Notes under the pieces: generated by a model
Seen by the model: only the letters and a program-made list of their open reading frames with translations
What the model was told of the DNA's origin: nothing
Database searches by the model: none
Program-made: the position numbers and the translations under genes
Part shown: positions 54,479-64,000 of the stretch, piece after piece
Layout: each line of letters opens with the position of its first letter
Numbering within the stretch: the stretch's first letter is position 1
Assembly (NCBI RefSeq): GCF_913773995.1
Contig: NZ_CAJYES010000226.1
Coordinates: 124,001 to 188,000 of the forward strand
DNA length: 64,000 nt
Reading direction: 5' to 3'
Source: an uncultured Pseudacidovorax sp.
Lineage (GTDB): Bacteria > Pseudomonadota > Gammaproteobacteria > Burkholderiales > Burkholderiaceae_C

Positions 54479-56026
54479 ATGACCACCCTGCTGACCCTCC
54501 ATCCCGGCCAGGTCGACCTGGCCAGCCTGCGCCGCATCCACCAGGGCGGCCTCACCCTCGCGCTGGACGACAGCGTGCGTGCGGGCATGCAGGCCGCGCA
54601 GGCTGCCGTGCAGCGCATCGTGGACCACGACGACGTGGTCTATGGCATCAACACCGGCTTCGGCAAGCTGGCCAGCACCAAGATCGACCACGGCCACCTG
54701 GCCGAGCTGCAGCGCAACCTGGTGCTGTCGCACAGCGTGGGCACGGGCGAGCCGCTGTCGGCGGAGGTGGTGCGGCTGGTGATCGCCACCAAGGCCGTGA
54801 GCCTGGCGCGCGGGCATTCGGGCGTGCGGCCGGCGCTGGTCGATGCGCTGCTGGCACTGTTCAACGCCGGCGTCACGCCGCTGATCCCGGCCAAGGGCTC
54901 GGTGGGCGCCTCGGGCGACCTGGCGCCGCTGGCGCACCTGGCCTGCGTGCTGATCGGCGAAGGCCAGGCGCGCCTGGCCGACGGCAGCGTGGTGGGCGGG
55001 GCTGAGGCCATGCGCAGCATCGGGCTCGAGCCCTTCGTGCTCGGCCCCAAGGAAGGCCTGGCGCTGCTCAACGGCACGCAGGTCTCGACCGCGCTGGCGC
55101 TGGCGGGGCTGTTCGGCGCGGAGAACGTGTTCGCCTCGGCCCTGATGTCGGGCGCGCTGTCGCTGGAGGCCATCCAGGGTTCGATCAAGCCCTTCGACGC
55201 CCGCATCCATGCCGCGCGCGGCCAGCCAGGGCAGATCGCCGTCGCCGCCGCCGTGCGCACGTTGCTCGAAGGCAGCGCCATCATCCCCAGCCATGCCGAC
55301 TGCGGCCGGGTGCAGGACCCGTATTCCATCCGCTGCATCCCGCAAGTGATGGGTGCCTGCCTGGACAACCTGACGCATGCCGCCCGCGTGCTGGTGACCG
55401 AGGCCAATGCCGCCTCCGACAACCCGCTGGTCTTCTGCGACACGGACGAGGTCATTTCCGGCGGCAACTTCCATGCGGAGCCGGTGGCCTTCGCGGCCGA
55501 CATCATCGCGCTGGCCGTGGCCGAGGTCGGCGCCATCGCCGAGCGCCGCATCGCGCTGCTGCTGGACACAGGCCTGTCGGGCCTGCCGCCCTTCCTGGTG
55601 CGCGACGGTGGGCTCAACTCCGGCTTCATGATCGCGCAGGTCACGGCCGCGGCCCTGGCCTCGGAGAACAAGTCCCTCGCCCATCCCGCCAGTGTGGACA
55701 GCCTGCCCACCTCGGCCAACCAGGAGGACCACGTGTCCATGGCGACTTTTGCGGCGCGCCGGTTGGGCGAGATGGTCAACAACACCGCGGTGGTCATCGG
55801 CATCGAGGCCATGGCCGCCGCGCAGGGCATCGAACTGAAGCGCACCGAGACCACGCCGCGCAGCTCGACCGCCGTCGAGGCCGAGATCGCCCGCATCCGC
55901 CGCCAGGTCGCCTTCGTCGAGCGCGACCGCTACCTGGCGCCCGACATCGAGGCCATGCGCCAGTGGGCGCTGGCCGCCGAACTGCCTGCGCCGCTGCTGA
56001 CGCTCTTGCCCAGCCACAGCGCCTGA
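54479..56026 (+). CDS. hutH: Histidine ammonia-lyase
   Basis: [16 protein letters not shown] (MIO-forming ASG), [11 protein letters not shown]. Confidence 0.97.
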   Translation: MTTLLTLHPGQVDLASLRRIHQGGLTLALDDSVRAGMQAAQAAVQRIVDHDDVVYGINTGFGKLASTKIDHGHLAELQRNLVLSHSVGTGEPLSAEVVRLVIATKAVSLARGHSGVRPALVDALLALFNAGVTPLIPAKGSVGASGDLAPLAHLACVLIGEGQARLADGSVVGGAEAMRSIGLEPFVLGPKEGLALLNGTQVSTALALAGLFGAENVFASALMSGALSLEAIQGSIKPFDARIHAARGQPGQIAVAAAVRTLLEGSAIIPSHADCGRVQDPYSIRCIPQVMGACLDNLTHAARVLVTEANAASDNPLVFCDTDEVISGGNFHAEPVAFAADIIALAVAEVGAIAERRIALLLDTGLSGLPPFLVRDGGLNSGFMIAQVTAAALASENKSLAHPASVDSLPTSANQEDHVSMATFAARRLGEMVNNTAVVIGIEAMAAAQGIELKRTETTPRSSTAVEAEIARIRRQVAFVERDRYLAPDIEAMRQWALAAELPAPLLTLLPSHSA

Positions 56027-56062
56027 ACCGACCGACCGACCGACCTTTCAAGGAGCACTGCC

Positions 56063-57793
<1,731 letters not shown>

Positions 57794-57858
57794 CGGGTCC
57801 CCCAGCGCCGGGCTGCGCCTCGGCGCGCGGGAGCACGCGCCACAAAAACCGCCGCCCA

Positions 57859-57875
57859 GTCCCATCGCATGGGAC
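57859..57875. promoter_or_regulatory. Candidate IclR operator
   Basis: Perfect palindrome GTCCCAT-CGC-ATGGGAC 18 bp before the IclR start. Confidence 0.5.
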
Positions 57876-57893
57876 CGGGTGGTGCACATCGCG

Positions 57894-58679
57894 ATGGCTT
57901 TTTTTGATACTGAGCGCATGGCCTCGCCTGCGCCCCCCGTTGCTGCTGCTGCTGCCGTTCCTGCCGCCGACCGCGTGCTGCAGGTGCTGGCCGTGCTGGC
58001 GCGGCAGGGCCGGCCGCTCACCGCGGCCGAGCTGATGGCCCACACCGGGCTGACGCGCAGCACCCTGTATCGCCAGCTGGCGCGCCTGCGCCGCTGGGGC
58101 TTCGTGATCGAGCGTGAGGGCAGCTATGCCCCGGGGCCGCTCAGCCTGCAGATGGCGCTGGGCTTCGACCTGGCGTCCGAGCTCATGCGCCAGGCGCGGC
58201 CCACCATGGAAGAGCTGGCCCGCCAGTCCCACGAGAGCGTGGGCCTGATCGTCGCCGTCAACGACCAGGCCATCTGCCTGGACATGGTCGAGAGCCACCA
58301 GTCGCTGCGCTGCTCCTTCGAGAAGGGCCGCAGCGTGCCGCTGCGCGCGGGCGCCTCGGCCAAGTGCCTGCTGGCCCATCTGGCGCCCTCCGCCCGGGCC
58401 GCCGTGTTAGACGCGCAGTACGGCGCCGGCACCGCCGAACGCGCCGCCGCCGAAGCCGAGCTGGACACCATCCGCCAGGCCGGTCATGCCCTGAGCGCCG
58501 GCGAGGTGGACGACGGCGTCTGGGGCTGCAGCGTGCCGCTGATGGGCGCCTCGCACCAGGCGGCCGGCGTGCTGACGCTGATGGCCCCGATCCTGCGTGC
58601 ACGGCACCAGGAGGCCGCGCTCGTGCAGATGACCGTGGTGGCCGCGGCCCGCATCTCGCGGCGGCTGCTGCTGCATTGA
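57894..58679 (+). CDS. IclR family transcriptional regulator
   Basis: RVLQVLAVLARQGRPLTAAELMAHTGLTRSTLYRQLARLRRWGFVIEREG. Confidence 0.92.
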   Translation: MAFFDTERMASPAPPVAAAAAVPAADRVLQVLAVLARQGRPLTAAELMAHTGLTRSTLYRQLARLRRWGFVIEREGSYAPGPLSLQMALGFDLASELMRQARPTMEELARQSHESVGLIVAVNDQAICLDMVESHQSLRCSFEKGRSVPLRAGASAKCLLAHLAPSARAAVLDAQYGAGTAERAAAEAELDTIRQAGHALSAGEVDDGVWGCSVPLMGASHQAAGVLTLMAPILRARHQEAALVQMTVVAAARISRRLLLH

Positions 58680-58763
58680 GCCGGGTCGCCCCATCCCGCC
58701 CCGCCGTCCCCTTCTTCTTGCGCCTCCCGTTCCTCTCCCTTCCAACGTTCCCGGAGTGATCCC

Positions 58764-59513
58764 ATGATGTCCCGCCCCCTGCCCCGCCGCCTGCTGCTCG
58801 CCCTCGTCGGCACCCTCGCCCTGGCCGGCACCGCCGCCCATGCCGCCGAACCGCTGCGCGTTGCCACCGACGCCACCTTCCCGCCCATGGAGTACATCGA
58901 GAACGGCAAGCGCACCGGCTTCGACACCGAGATGGTCGAGGCCATCGGCAAGCAGCTGGGCCGGCCCGTCGAGTGGATCGACATCGACTTCAAGGGCCTG
59001 ATCCCGGCGCTGGTCTCGCGCCGCGCCGACATGGCCGTCTCGGCCATCTACATCACCGACGAGCGCCGCAAGGTGGTGGACTTCACCATGCCCTACTACG
59101 CTGGCGGCCTGGTGGTGATGACCAAGGCCGACAACACCACCCTCAAGTCGCCCGCCGACCTGGCCGGCCGCAAGGTGAGCGTGCAGGTGGGCACCAAGTC
59201 GGTGAGCTTCCTCAAGGAGAAGTACCCGCAGGCCCAGCTGCTGGAAGTCGAGAAGAACCAGGAGATGTTCAACCTGGTGGAAGTGGGCCGCACCGACGCC
59301 GCCGTCACCGGCAAGCCCGCCGCCTACCAGTACGTGCGCACCCGGCCCGGCCTCAAGGTGCTGCCCGAGCAGCTGACCACCGAGGAATACGGCATGGCCA
59401 TCCGCAAGGACACGCCCGAGCTCACCAAGGCCGTGAACGACGCCCTGGCGAAGATGAAGGCAGACGGCAGCTACGCCGCCATCGTGCAGAAATGGTTCCC
59501 CGCGTCGAAGTGA
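58764..59513 (+). CDS. Polar amino acid ABC transporter substrate-binding protein (SBP_bac_3)
   Basis: LRVATDATFPPMEYIENGKRTGFDTEMVEAIGKQLGRPVEWIDIDFKGLIPAL. Confidence 0.93.
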   Translation: MMSRPLPRRLLLALVGTLALAGTAAHAAEPLRVATDATFPPMEYIENGKRTGFDTEMVEAIGKQLGRPVEWIDIDFKGLIPALVSRRADMAVSAIYITDERRKVVDFTMPYYAGGLVVMTKADNTTLKSPADLAGRKVSVQVGTKSVSFLKEKYPQAQLLEVEKNQEMFNLVEVGRTDAAVTGKPAAYQYVRTRPGLKVLPEQLTTEEYGMAIRKDTPELTKAVNDALAKMKADGSYAAIVQKWFPASK

Positions 59514-59517
59514 GACA

Positions 59518-59635
59518 CCCCCCATGCCGCTTCGCGGCTCCCCCCTCACTTGCGCCTTCGGCTTGGAGGGGGGCGCACCCAGAGGCCTGGCGGAGCCAGT
59601 TCCTCGGGTGCCCTGGCATGGCCTGCTCCGCGGCC
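59518..59635 (+). repeat. ~120-bp dispersed hairpin-rich repeat, copy 3 (inside a transporter operon)
   Basis: Reverse complement of copies 1 and 2 at window level; CCCCCCATGCCGCTTCGCGGCTCCCCCC end faces the upstream stop codon. Confidence 0.9.
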
Positions 59636-59709
59636 GTTCGAGCCCTGCCGCCGCGCCGGGTTCATGCTTTGCAGGCTGTGCGCACAGCGTGGAAATCTGA
59701 CGGGACTTG

Positions 59710-60381
59710 ATGATGGATCTGGACTTCTCGCCGGTCTGGGCCGGCTGGCCCGACCTGCTGCGCGGCACGCTGGTGACGGTGGAGATCACCGCCTGCGCGC
59801 TGCTGCTGGGCTGCGTGCTGGGCCTGGCGGTGGGCATCGGCCGGCTGCGGCCGCAGCGCCGCTGGCTGTACGGCGTGTGCACCGCGTACGTGGCTGTGAT
59901 CCGCGGCACGCCGCTGCTGGTGCAGCTGTTCATCCTGTTCTTCGGGCTGCCGCACTTCGGACTGTTGCTGCCGGCCTTCCTGTGCGGCGTGCTGGGCCTG
60001 GGCGTGTACAGCGGCGCCTATGTGTCGGAGATCGTGCGCGGCGCCATCCAGTCCATCGACCGCGGCCAGACCATGGCCGCCCAGTCGCTGGGCATGACGC
60101 CGGTCCAGGCGATGCGCCACATCATCCTGCCGCAGGCGGTGGTGCGCATGATCCCGCCGCTGGGCAACGAGTTCATCGCGCTGATCAAGAACTCGGCGCT
60201 GGTGTCGCTGCTCACCATCCACGACGTGATGCACGAGGGCCAGAAGATCATCAGCGTGTCCTACCGCTCGCTGGAGGTGTACCTTGCCATCGCGGCCGTG
60301 TACTTCGCCCTCACCGGCACGGTGACGCTGGTGCTCCGCCACTTCGAACGCCGGCTGCGCCAGGGCGGCCTCGTGCATTGA
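59710..60381 (+). CDS. Amino acid ABC transporter permease
   Basis: RGTLVTVEITACALLLGCVLGLAVGIGRL, RGTPLLVQLFILFFGLP, HIILPQAVVRMIPPLGNEFIALIKNSAL. Confidence 0.93.
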   Translation: MMDLDFSPVWAGWPDLLRGTLVTVEITACALLLGCVLGLAVGIGRLRPQRRWLYGVCTAYVAVIRGTPLLVQLFILFFGLPHFGLLLPAFLCGVLGLGVYSGAYVSEIVRGAIQSIDRGQTMAAQSLGMTPVQAMRHIILPQAVVRMIPPLGNEFIALIKNSALVSLLTIHDVMHEGQKIISVSYRSLEVYLAIAAVYFALTGTVTLVLRHFERRLRQGGLVH

Positions 60382-60409
60382 AGTGACACCCGCCCACGGA
60401 GACATCGCC

Positions 60410-60982
60410 ATGACGACCCTGCGCCGCTTCGACCTCGCCCAGCTTCCGGCCACGCCGTGGAAGAACGGCGGCGGCCACACCCGCGAGATCGCCTGCTGGC
60501 CGCCCGGTGCCGGACTGGAGGACTTCGGCTGGCGATGCTCGGCGGCGAGCATCGCGTCCGACGGGCCCTTCTCCGCCTTTCCGGGGGTGGACCGGCAGAT
60601 CCTGCTGCTGGACGGCGACGGGGTGCACCTGCAGGGCGAGAACATCGACCACCGGCTGGCCACGCCGCTGCAGCCCTTTGCCTTCGCGGGCGAGTCGGCC
60701 CTGGGCTGCACCCTGCTGGGCGGTGCTTCCACCGATTTCAACGTGATGACGCGGCGCGACCGGTGGCGCGCCGAAGTCGCGGTCCATGCACAGGGCGTGC
60801 GCCTTGCGGGTTCACCGCACGGGCTGTTGCTGGCCGTTTCGGGCCGCTGGCGGACCGGCACCGCGGCGCCGCTGGCAGCCGGCCAGGGCCTGTGTTGGAC
60901 CGATGCCATGGCACCTGCCGAGGTGGTGCCGGACGAGGGTGCCGAAGCGCGCCTGATCGCGGTGCGGCTGCTGCCCGCCTGA
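60410..60982 (+). CDS. hutD: HutD family protein
   Basis: [55 protein letters not shown]. Confidence 0.92.
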   Translation: MTTLRRFDLAQLPATPWKNGGGHTREIACWPPGAGLEDFGWRCSAASIASDGPFSAFPGVDRQILLLDGDGVHLQGENIDHRLATPLQPFAFAGESALGCTLLGGASTDFNVMTRRDRWRAEVAVHAQGVRLAGSPHGLLLAVSGRWRTGTAAPLAAGQGLCWTDAMAPAEVVPDEGAEARLIAVRLLPA

Positions 60983-61052
60983 CCCTGCCTTGTTCCGTCC
61001 TCCATCTGCCAGGCGCCAAGACCCCGAGCCTCATCCACCAAGGAGCGCCCGC

Positions 61053-62276
61053 ATGACCGCCCTGCCCTTCTCCCAACGCCCCAGCGCCGACGGCCTGTGG
61101 ACCGGCCTGCGCGGCATCGACGGCCAGCCGCTGGCGCTGACCGTGGCCGACGGCCGCATCGCCTGGCTGGGCGCGCCTGATGCCCTGCCGTCCGGCGCGG
61201 ACGCCCTGCCCCGCCACGACGGCTGCGGCGCGCTCATCACGCCCGGCCTCATCGACTGCCACACGCACCTGGTCTACGGCGGCCAGCGGGCCAACGAATT
61301 CGCCATGCGCCTGGCCGGCGCCAGCTACGAAGAGGTGGCGCGCGCCGGCGGCGGCATCGTCTCCACCGTGCGGGCCACGCGCGAGGCCAGCGAGGACGCG
61401 CTGTTCGAATCCGCCAGCGCCCGCCTCGCGCCGCTGCTGGCCGAGGGCGTGTGCGCCATCGAGATCAAGTCCGGCTACGGGTTGGCGCTCGAGCACGAGC
61501 GCAAGCAGCTGCGCGTGGCACGCCGGCTGGCCGCCGCCCATGGCATCATCGTGCGCACCACCTTCCTCGGCGCCCACGCCCTGCCGCCCGAATACGCCGG
61601 CCGCAGCGGCGACTACATCGACCTCGTCTGCCGCGAGATGCTGCCCGCGCTGCATGCCGAAGGCCTGGTGGATGCGGTGGACGTGTTCTGCGAGCGCATC
61701 GCCTTCTCGCTCGAAGAGACCGAGCGCGTGTTCCAGGCCGCAAAGGCGCTGGGCCTGCCGGTCAAGCTGCATGCCGAGCAGCTCAGCGACATGGGCGGCG
61801 CGGCGCTGGCGGCGCGCTACGGTGCGCTCTCCTGCGACCACATCGAGCACCTCTCGCCCGCCGGCATCGCGGCCATGGCGCAGGCCGGCACCGTGGCCGT
61901 GCTGCTGCCCGGCGCCTACTACACGCTGCGCGACACGCAGCTGCCGCCCATCGACGGGCTGCGCGCTGCCGGCGTGCCGATGGCCGTCTCCACCGACCAC
62001 AACCCGGGCACCTCGCCCTGCCTGAGCCTGCTGCTGATGATGAACATGGCCTGCACGCTGTTCCGCCTGACCGTCCCCGAGGCGCTGGCCGGCGTCACCA
62101 CCCATGCCGCGCGGGCGCTGGGCCTGTCGGCCACGCATGGCGAGCTGGCCGTCGGCCGCGCCGCCGACTTCGTGCTGTGGAACGTGCAGGAGGCCGCCGA
62201 GCTGGCCTACTGGTTCGGTCAGCGGCCCGTGCGTTGCGTGGTCCGGCAGGGCAGGATCGCGGAGGGCGCGCTGTGA
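61053..62276 (+). CDS. hutI: Imidazolonepropionase
   Basis: [46 protein letters not shown]. Confidence 0.97.
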   Translation: MTALPFSQRPSADGLWTGLRGIDGQPLALTVADGRIAWLGAPDALPSGADALPRHDGCGALITPGLIDCHTHLVYGGQRANEFAMRLAGASYEEVARAGGGIVSTVRATREASEDALFESASARLAPLLAEGVCAIEIKSGYGLALEHERKQLRVARRLAAAHGIIVRTTFLGAHALPPEYAGRSGDYIDLVCREMLPALHAEGLVDAVDVFCERIAFSLEETERVFQAAKALGLPVKLHAEQLSDMGGAALAARYGALSCDHIEHLSPAGIAAMAQAGTVAVLLPGAYYTLRDTQLPPIDGLRAAGVPMAVSTDHNPGTSPCLSLLLMMNMACTLFRLTVPEALAGVTTHAARALGLSATHGELAVGRAADFVLWNVQEAAELAYWFGQRPVRCVVRQGRIAEGAL

Positions 62277-63742
62277 GCGCCGGCAGCCTCTTCGCCGATC
62301 ACGCCCTGCTGCCCGGCGGCTGGGTGCGCGACGTGCGTGTGGACTGGGACGCCACCGGCCGCCTCACCGCCGTGCAGCCCGGCGCCACGCCAGAGCCCGG
62401 CATGCCGCGTGCCGAAGGCCCGCTGCTGCCCGGCATGCCCAACCTGCATTCGCATGCCTTCCAGCGCGGCATGGCGGGCCTGACCGAATACCGCGCCGAG
62501 GCGCAGGACAGCTTCTGGAGCTGGCGCAGCCTCATGTACCGCTTCGCGCTGCGCCTGAGCCCATCGCAGCTGGAGGCCATCGCCTTCGGCCTCTACGTCG
62601 ACATGCTGGAGGCCGGCTACACGGCGGTGTGCGAGTTCCACTACGTGCACCACGACACCGACGGGCATCCCTATACCGACGATGCCGAGCTCGCCCGCGC
62701 CCTGCTGCGCGCTGCCCAACGTGCCGGCATCGGCCTGACGCTGCTGCCGGTGCTCTACCAGACCAGCGGCTTCGGCGGCGCCGCGCCGGCCGAGGGCCAG
62801 CGCCGCTTCATCCGCAGCACCGAGTCGATGCTGCGCCTGCTCGACGCCCTGCGCCCCGCCTGCGACGCCCAGGGCGCGCGCCTGGGCCTGGCGCCGCACT
62901 CGCTGCGCGCCGTGCCTCCGGATGCGCTGCGCGACGCGCTCGCCGGCCTGGCTGCGCAGGACGCGACCGCGCCCATCCACATCCACATCGCCGAGCAGAC
63001 CAAGGAGGTCGAGGACTGCATCGCCTGGAGCGGCCAGCGCCCCGTCGCCTGGCTGCTGGACCATGCGCCGGTCGATGCCCGCTGGTGCCTGGTGCATGCC
63101 ACGCACATGGACGCCGACGAATACCGTCGCGCCGCCGCCACCGGCGCGGTGGCGGGCCTGTGCCCCACCACCGAGGCCAACCTGGGTGATGGTTTGTTCG
63201 ACCTGCCGCGGTGGACCGCCGGTGACGACGGCGGGGATCCTTACCCCACTGCCCGGCAGGGTGCGTTCTCGACGGCCTCCGGCGCCGGCAGGCGGCCCGG
63301 CGGCGGCGCCTGGGGCATCGGCTCCGACAGCCATGCCTGCGTCGATGCGGCGGAGGAACTGCTGATGCTGGAGTACGGCCAGCGCCTGGCGCGCCGCCAG
63401 CGCAACGTGGCCGCCACCGCGGCGCAGCCCGAGGTCGCCACCGCCATGTGGCTGGCGGCGGTCGCTGGCGGTGCGCAGGCGGCGGGCCGCGCCCTCGGCG
63501 GGCTGGCCGTGGGCCAGCAGGCGGACATGCTCGTGCTCGACGCGGCCCATCCGGTGCTGGCCGGGCTGGAGGCGCCGCAGATGCTCTCGGCCCATGTCTT
63601 CGCCGCCGGCCGCCAGCGGCCGCTCGCGCAGGCGTATGTGGCAGGCCGGAAGACGGTCGATGCCGGCTGCCACCCGCTGCGCGCCGAGGCTCAGCGGGCG
63701 TTCGTCCAGGCCCGGCGCGAACTGCTGGCCGGTGGGGCCTGA
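62273..63742 (+). CDS. hutF: Formimidoylglutamate deiminase
   Basis: GTG start overlapping the hutI stop; [63 protein letters not shown]. Confidence 0.95.
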   Translation: MSAGSLFADHALLPGGWVRDVRVDWDATGRLTAVQPGATPEPGMPRAEGPLLPGMPNLHSHAFQRGMAGLTEYRAEAQDSFWSWRSLMYRFALRLSPSQLEAIAFGLYVDMLEAGYTAVCEFHYVHHDTDGHPYTDDAELARALLRAAQRAGIGLTLLPVLYQTSGFGGAAPAEGQRRFIRSTESMLRLLDALRPACDAQGARLGLAPHSLRAVPPDALRDALAGLAAQDATAPIHIHIAEQTKEVEDCIAWSGQRPVAWLLDHAPVDARWCLVHATHMDADEYRRAAATGAVAGLCPTTEANLGDGLFDLPRWTAGDDGGDPYPTARQGAFSTASGAGRRPGGGAWGIGSDSHACVDAAEELLMLEYGQRLARRQRNVAATAAQPEVATAMWLAAVAGGAQAAGRALGGLAVGQQADMLVLDAAHPVLAGLEAPQMLSAHVFAAGRQRPLAQAYVAGRKTVDAGCHPLRAEAQRAFVQARRELLAGGA

Positions 63743-63860
63743 GCGCCGGCTCTGCCGCACTGGAGCTCGGCCCATGAGCGCGCCTGAACCGCTTTTCTTT
63801 TTCGGTGCCGTGCCCCCGCGCCAGCGCGGGTGCAGGGACGCCTTCACACTTGCTTCTGTC

Positions 63861-64000
63861 ATGACCGCCTTCACCACCACCGAGCCGCCCTTCCGCTTCC
63901 GCCAGGGCACGCGACCGCTGCTGATCTCCATGCCGCATGTGGGCACGCATGTGCCCCCCGCGCTGGCCGCGCGCCTGACCGACGAGGCGCGCCACGTGCC
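63861..64000 (+). CDS. hutG: N-formylglutamate deformylase, 5' part, cut by window edge
   Basis: MTAFTTTEPPFRFRQGTRPLLISMPHVGTHVPPALAARLTDEARHV; position after hutF. Confidence 0.88.
   Translation, partial: MTAFTTTEPPFRFRQGTRPLLISMPHVGTHVPPALAARLTDEARHV

Overview
High-GC window with the gene style of a betaproteobacterium (Burkholderiales/Comamonadaceae-like; taxonomy is inference). It is almost fully coding. No rRNA, tRNA, CRISPR array or intact transposase was found. Main blocks: (i) 1-6.4 kb, a GntR-associated catabolic cluster (amidohydrolase, TauE/SafE, Bug/TctC binding protein, 2OG-Fe(II) oxygenase, ALDH); (ii) 6.4-9.7 kb, flavin reductase, SpmA/SpmB-like membrane protein, GNAT, crotonase; (iii) 9.7-35.9 kb, a large CoA-thioester catabolic regulon beside a MalT/LAL-type LuxR regulator (FadB-like, SDRs, thiolase, Liv-type ABC importer, two AMP-ligases, double-hotdog protein, CaiB-like CoA-transferase, acyl-CoA dehydrogenase, several crotonases), interrupted by GNAT, a VapBC-like TA pair, MarR and a FUSC gene split by an in-frame TAG; (iv) 36-49 kb, housekeeping genes (pckG, threonine ammonia-lyase, tandem AAA+ ATPase, S41 protease lipoprotein, recQ); (v) 49.9-64 kb, a histidine-utilisation locus (HutC/H/U/D/I/F/G) with two sets of ABC transporter genes. 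Most notable: an exact TCGTC-N6-GACGA palindrome precedes four transcription units of block iii, each about 23-24 nt upstream of a -10-like hexamer. This suggests one undescribed regulon, probably run by the adjacent LAL regulator. Also notable: a ~120-bp hairpin-rich repeat in three copies, each 5-9 bp after a stop codon in the same orientation; a 168-bp near-perfect palindromic MITE-like element supplying the ilvA stop codon; a ~1-kb non-coding nest of inverted repeats upstream of hutC; and candidate HutC operators linking a NitT/TauT-type ABC transporter to the hut locus. All calls were made by eye from the sequence and supplied ORFs; no searches were run.
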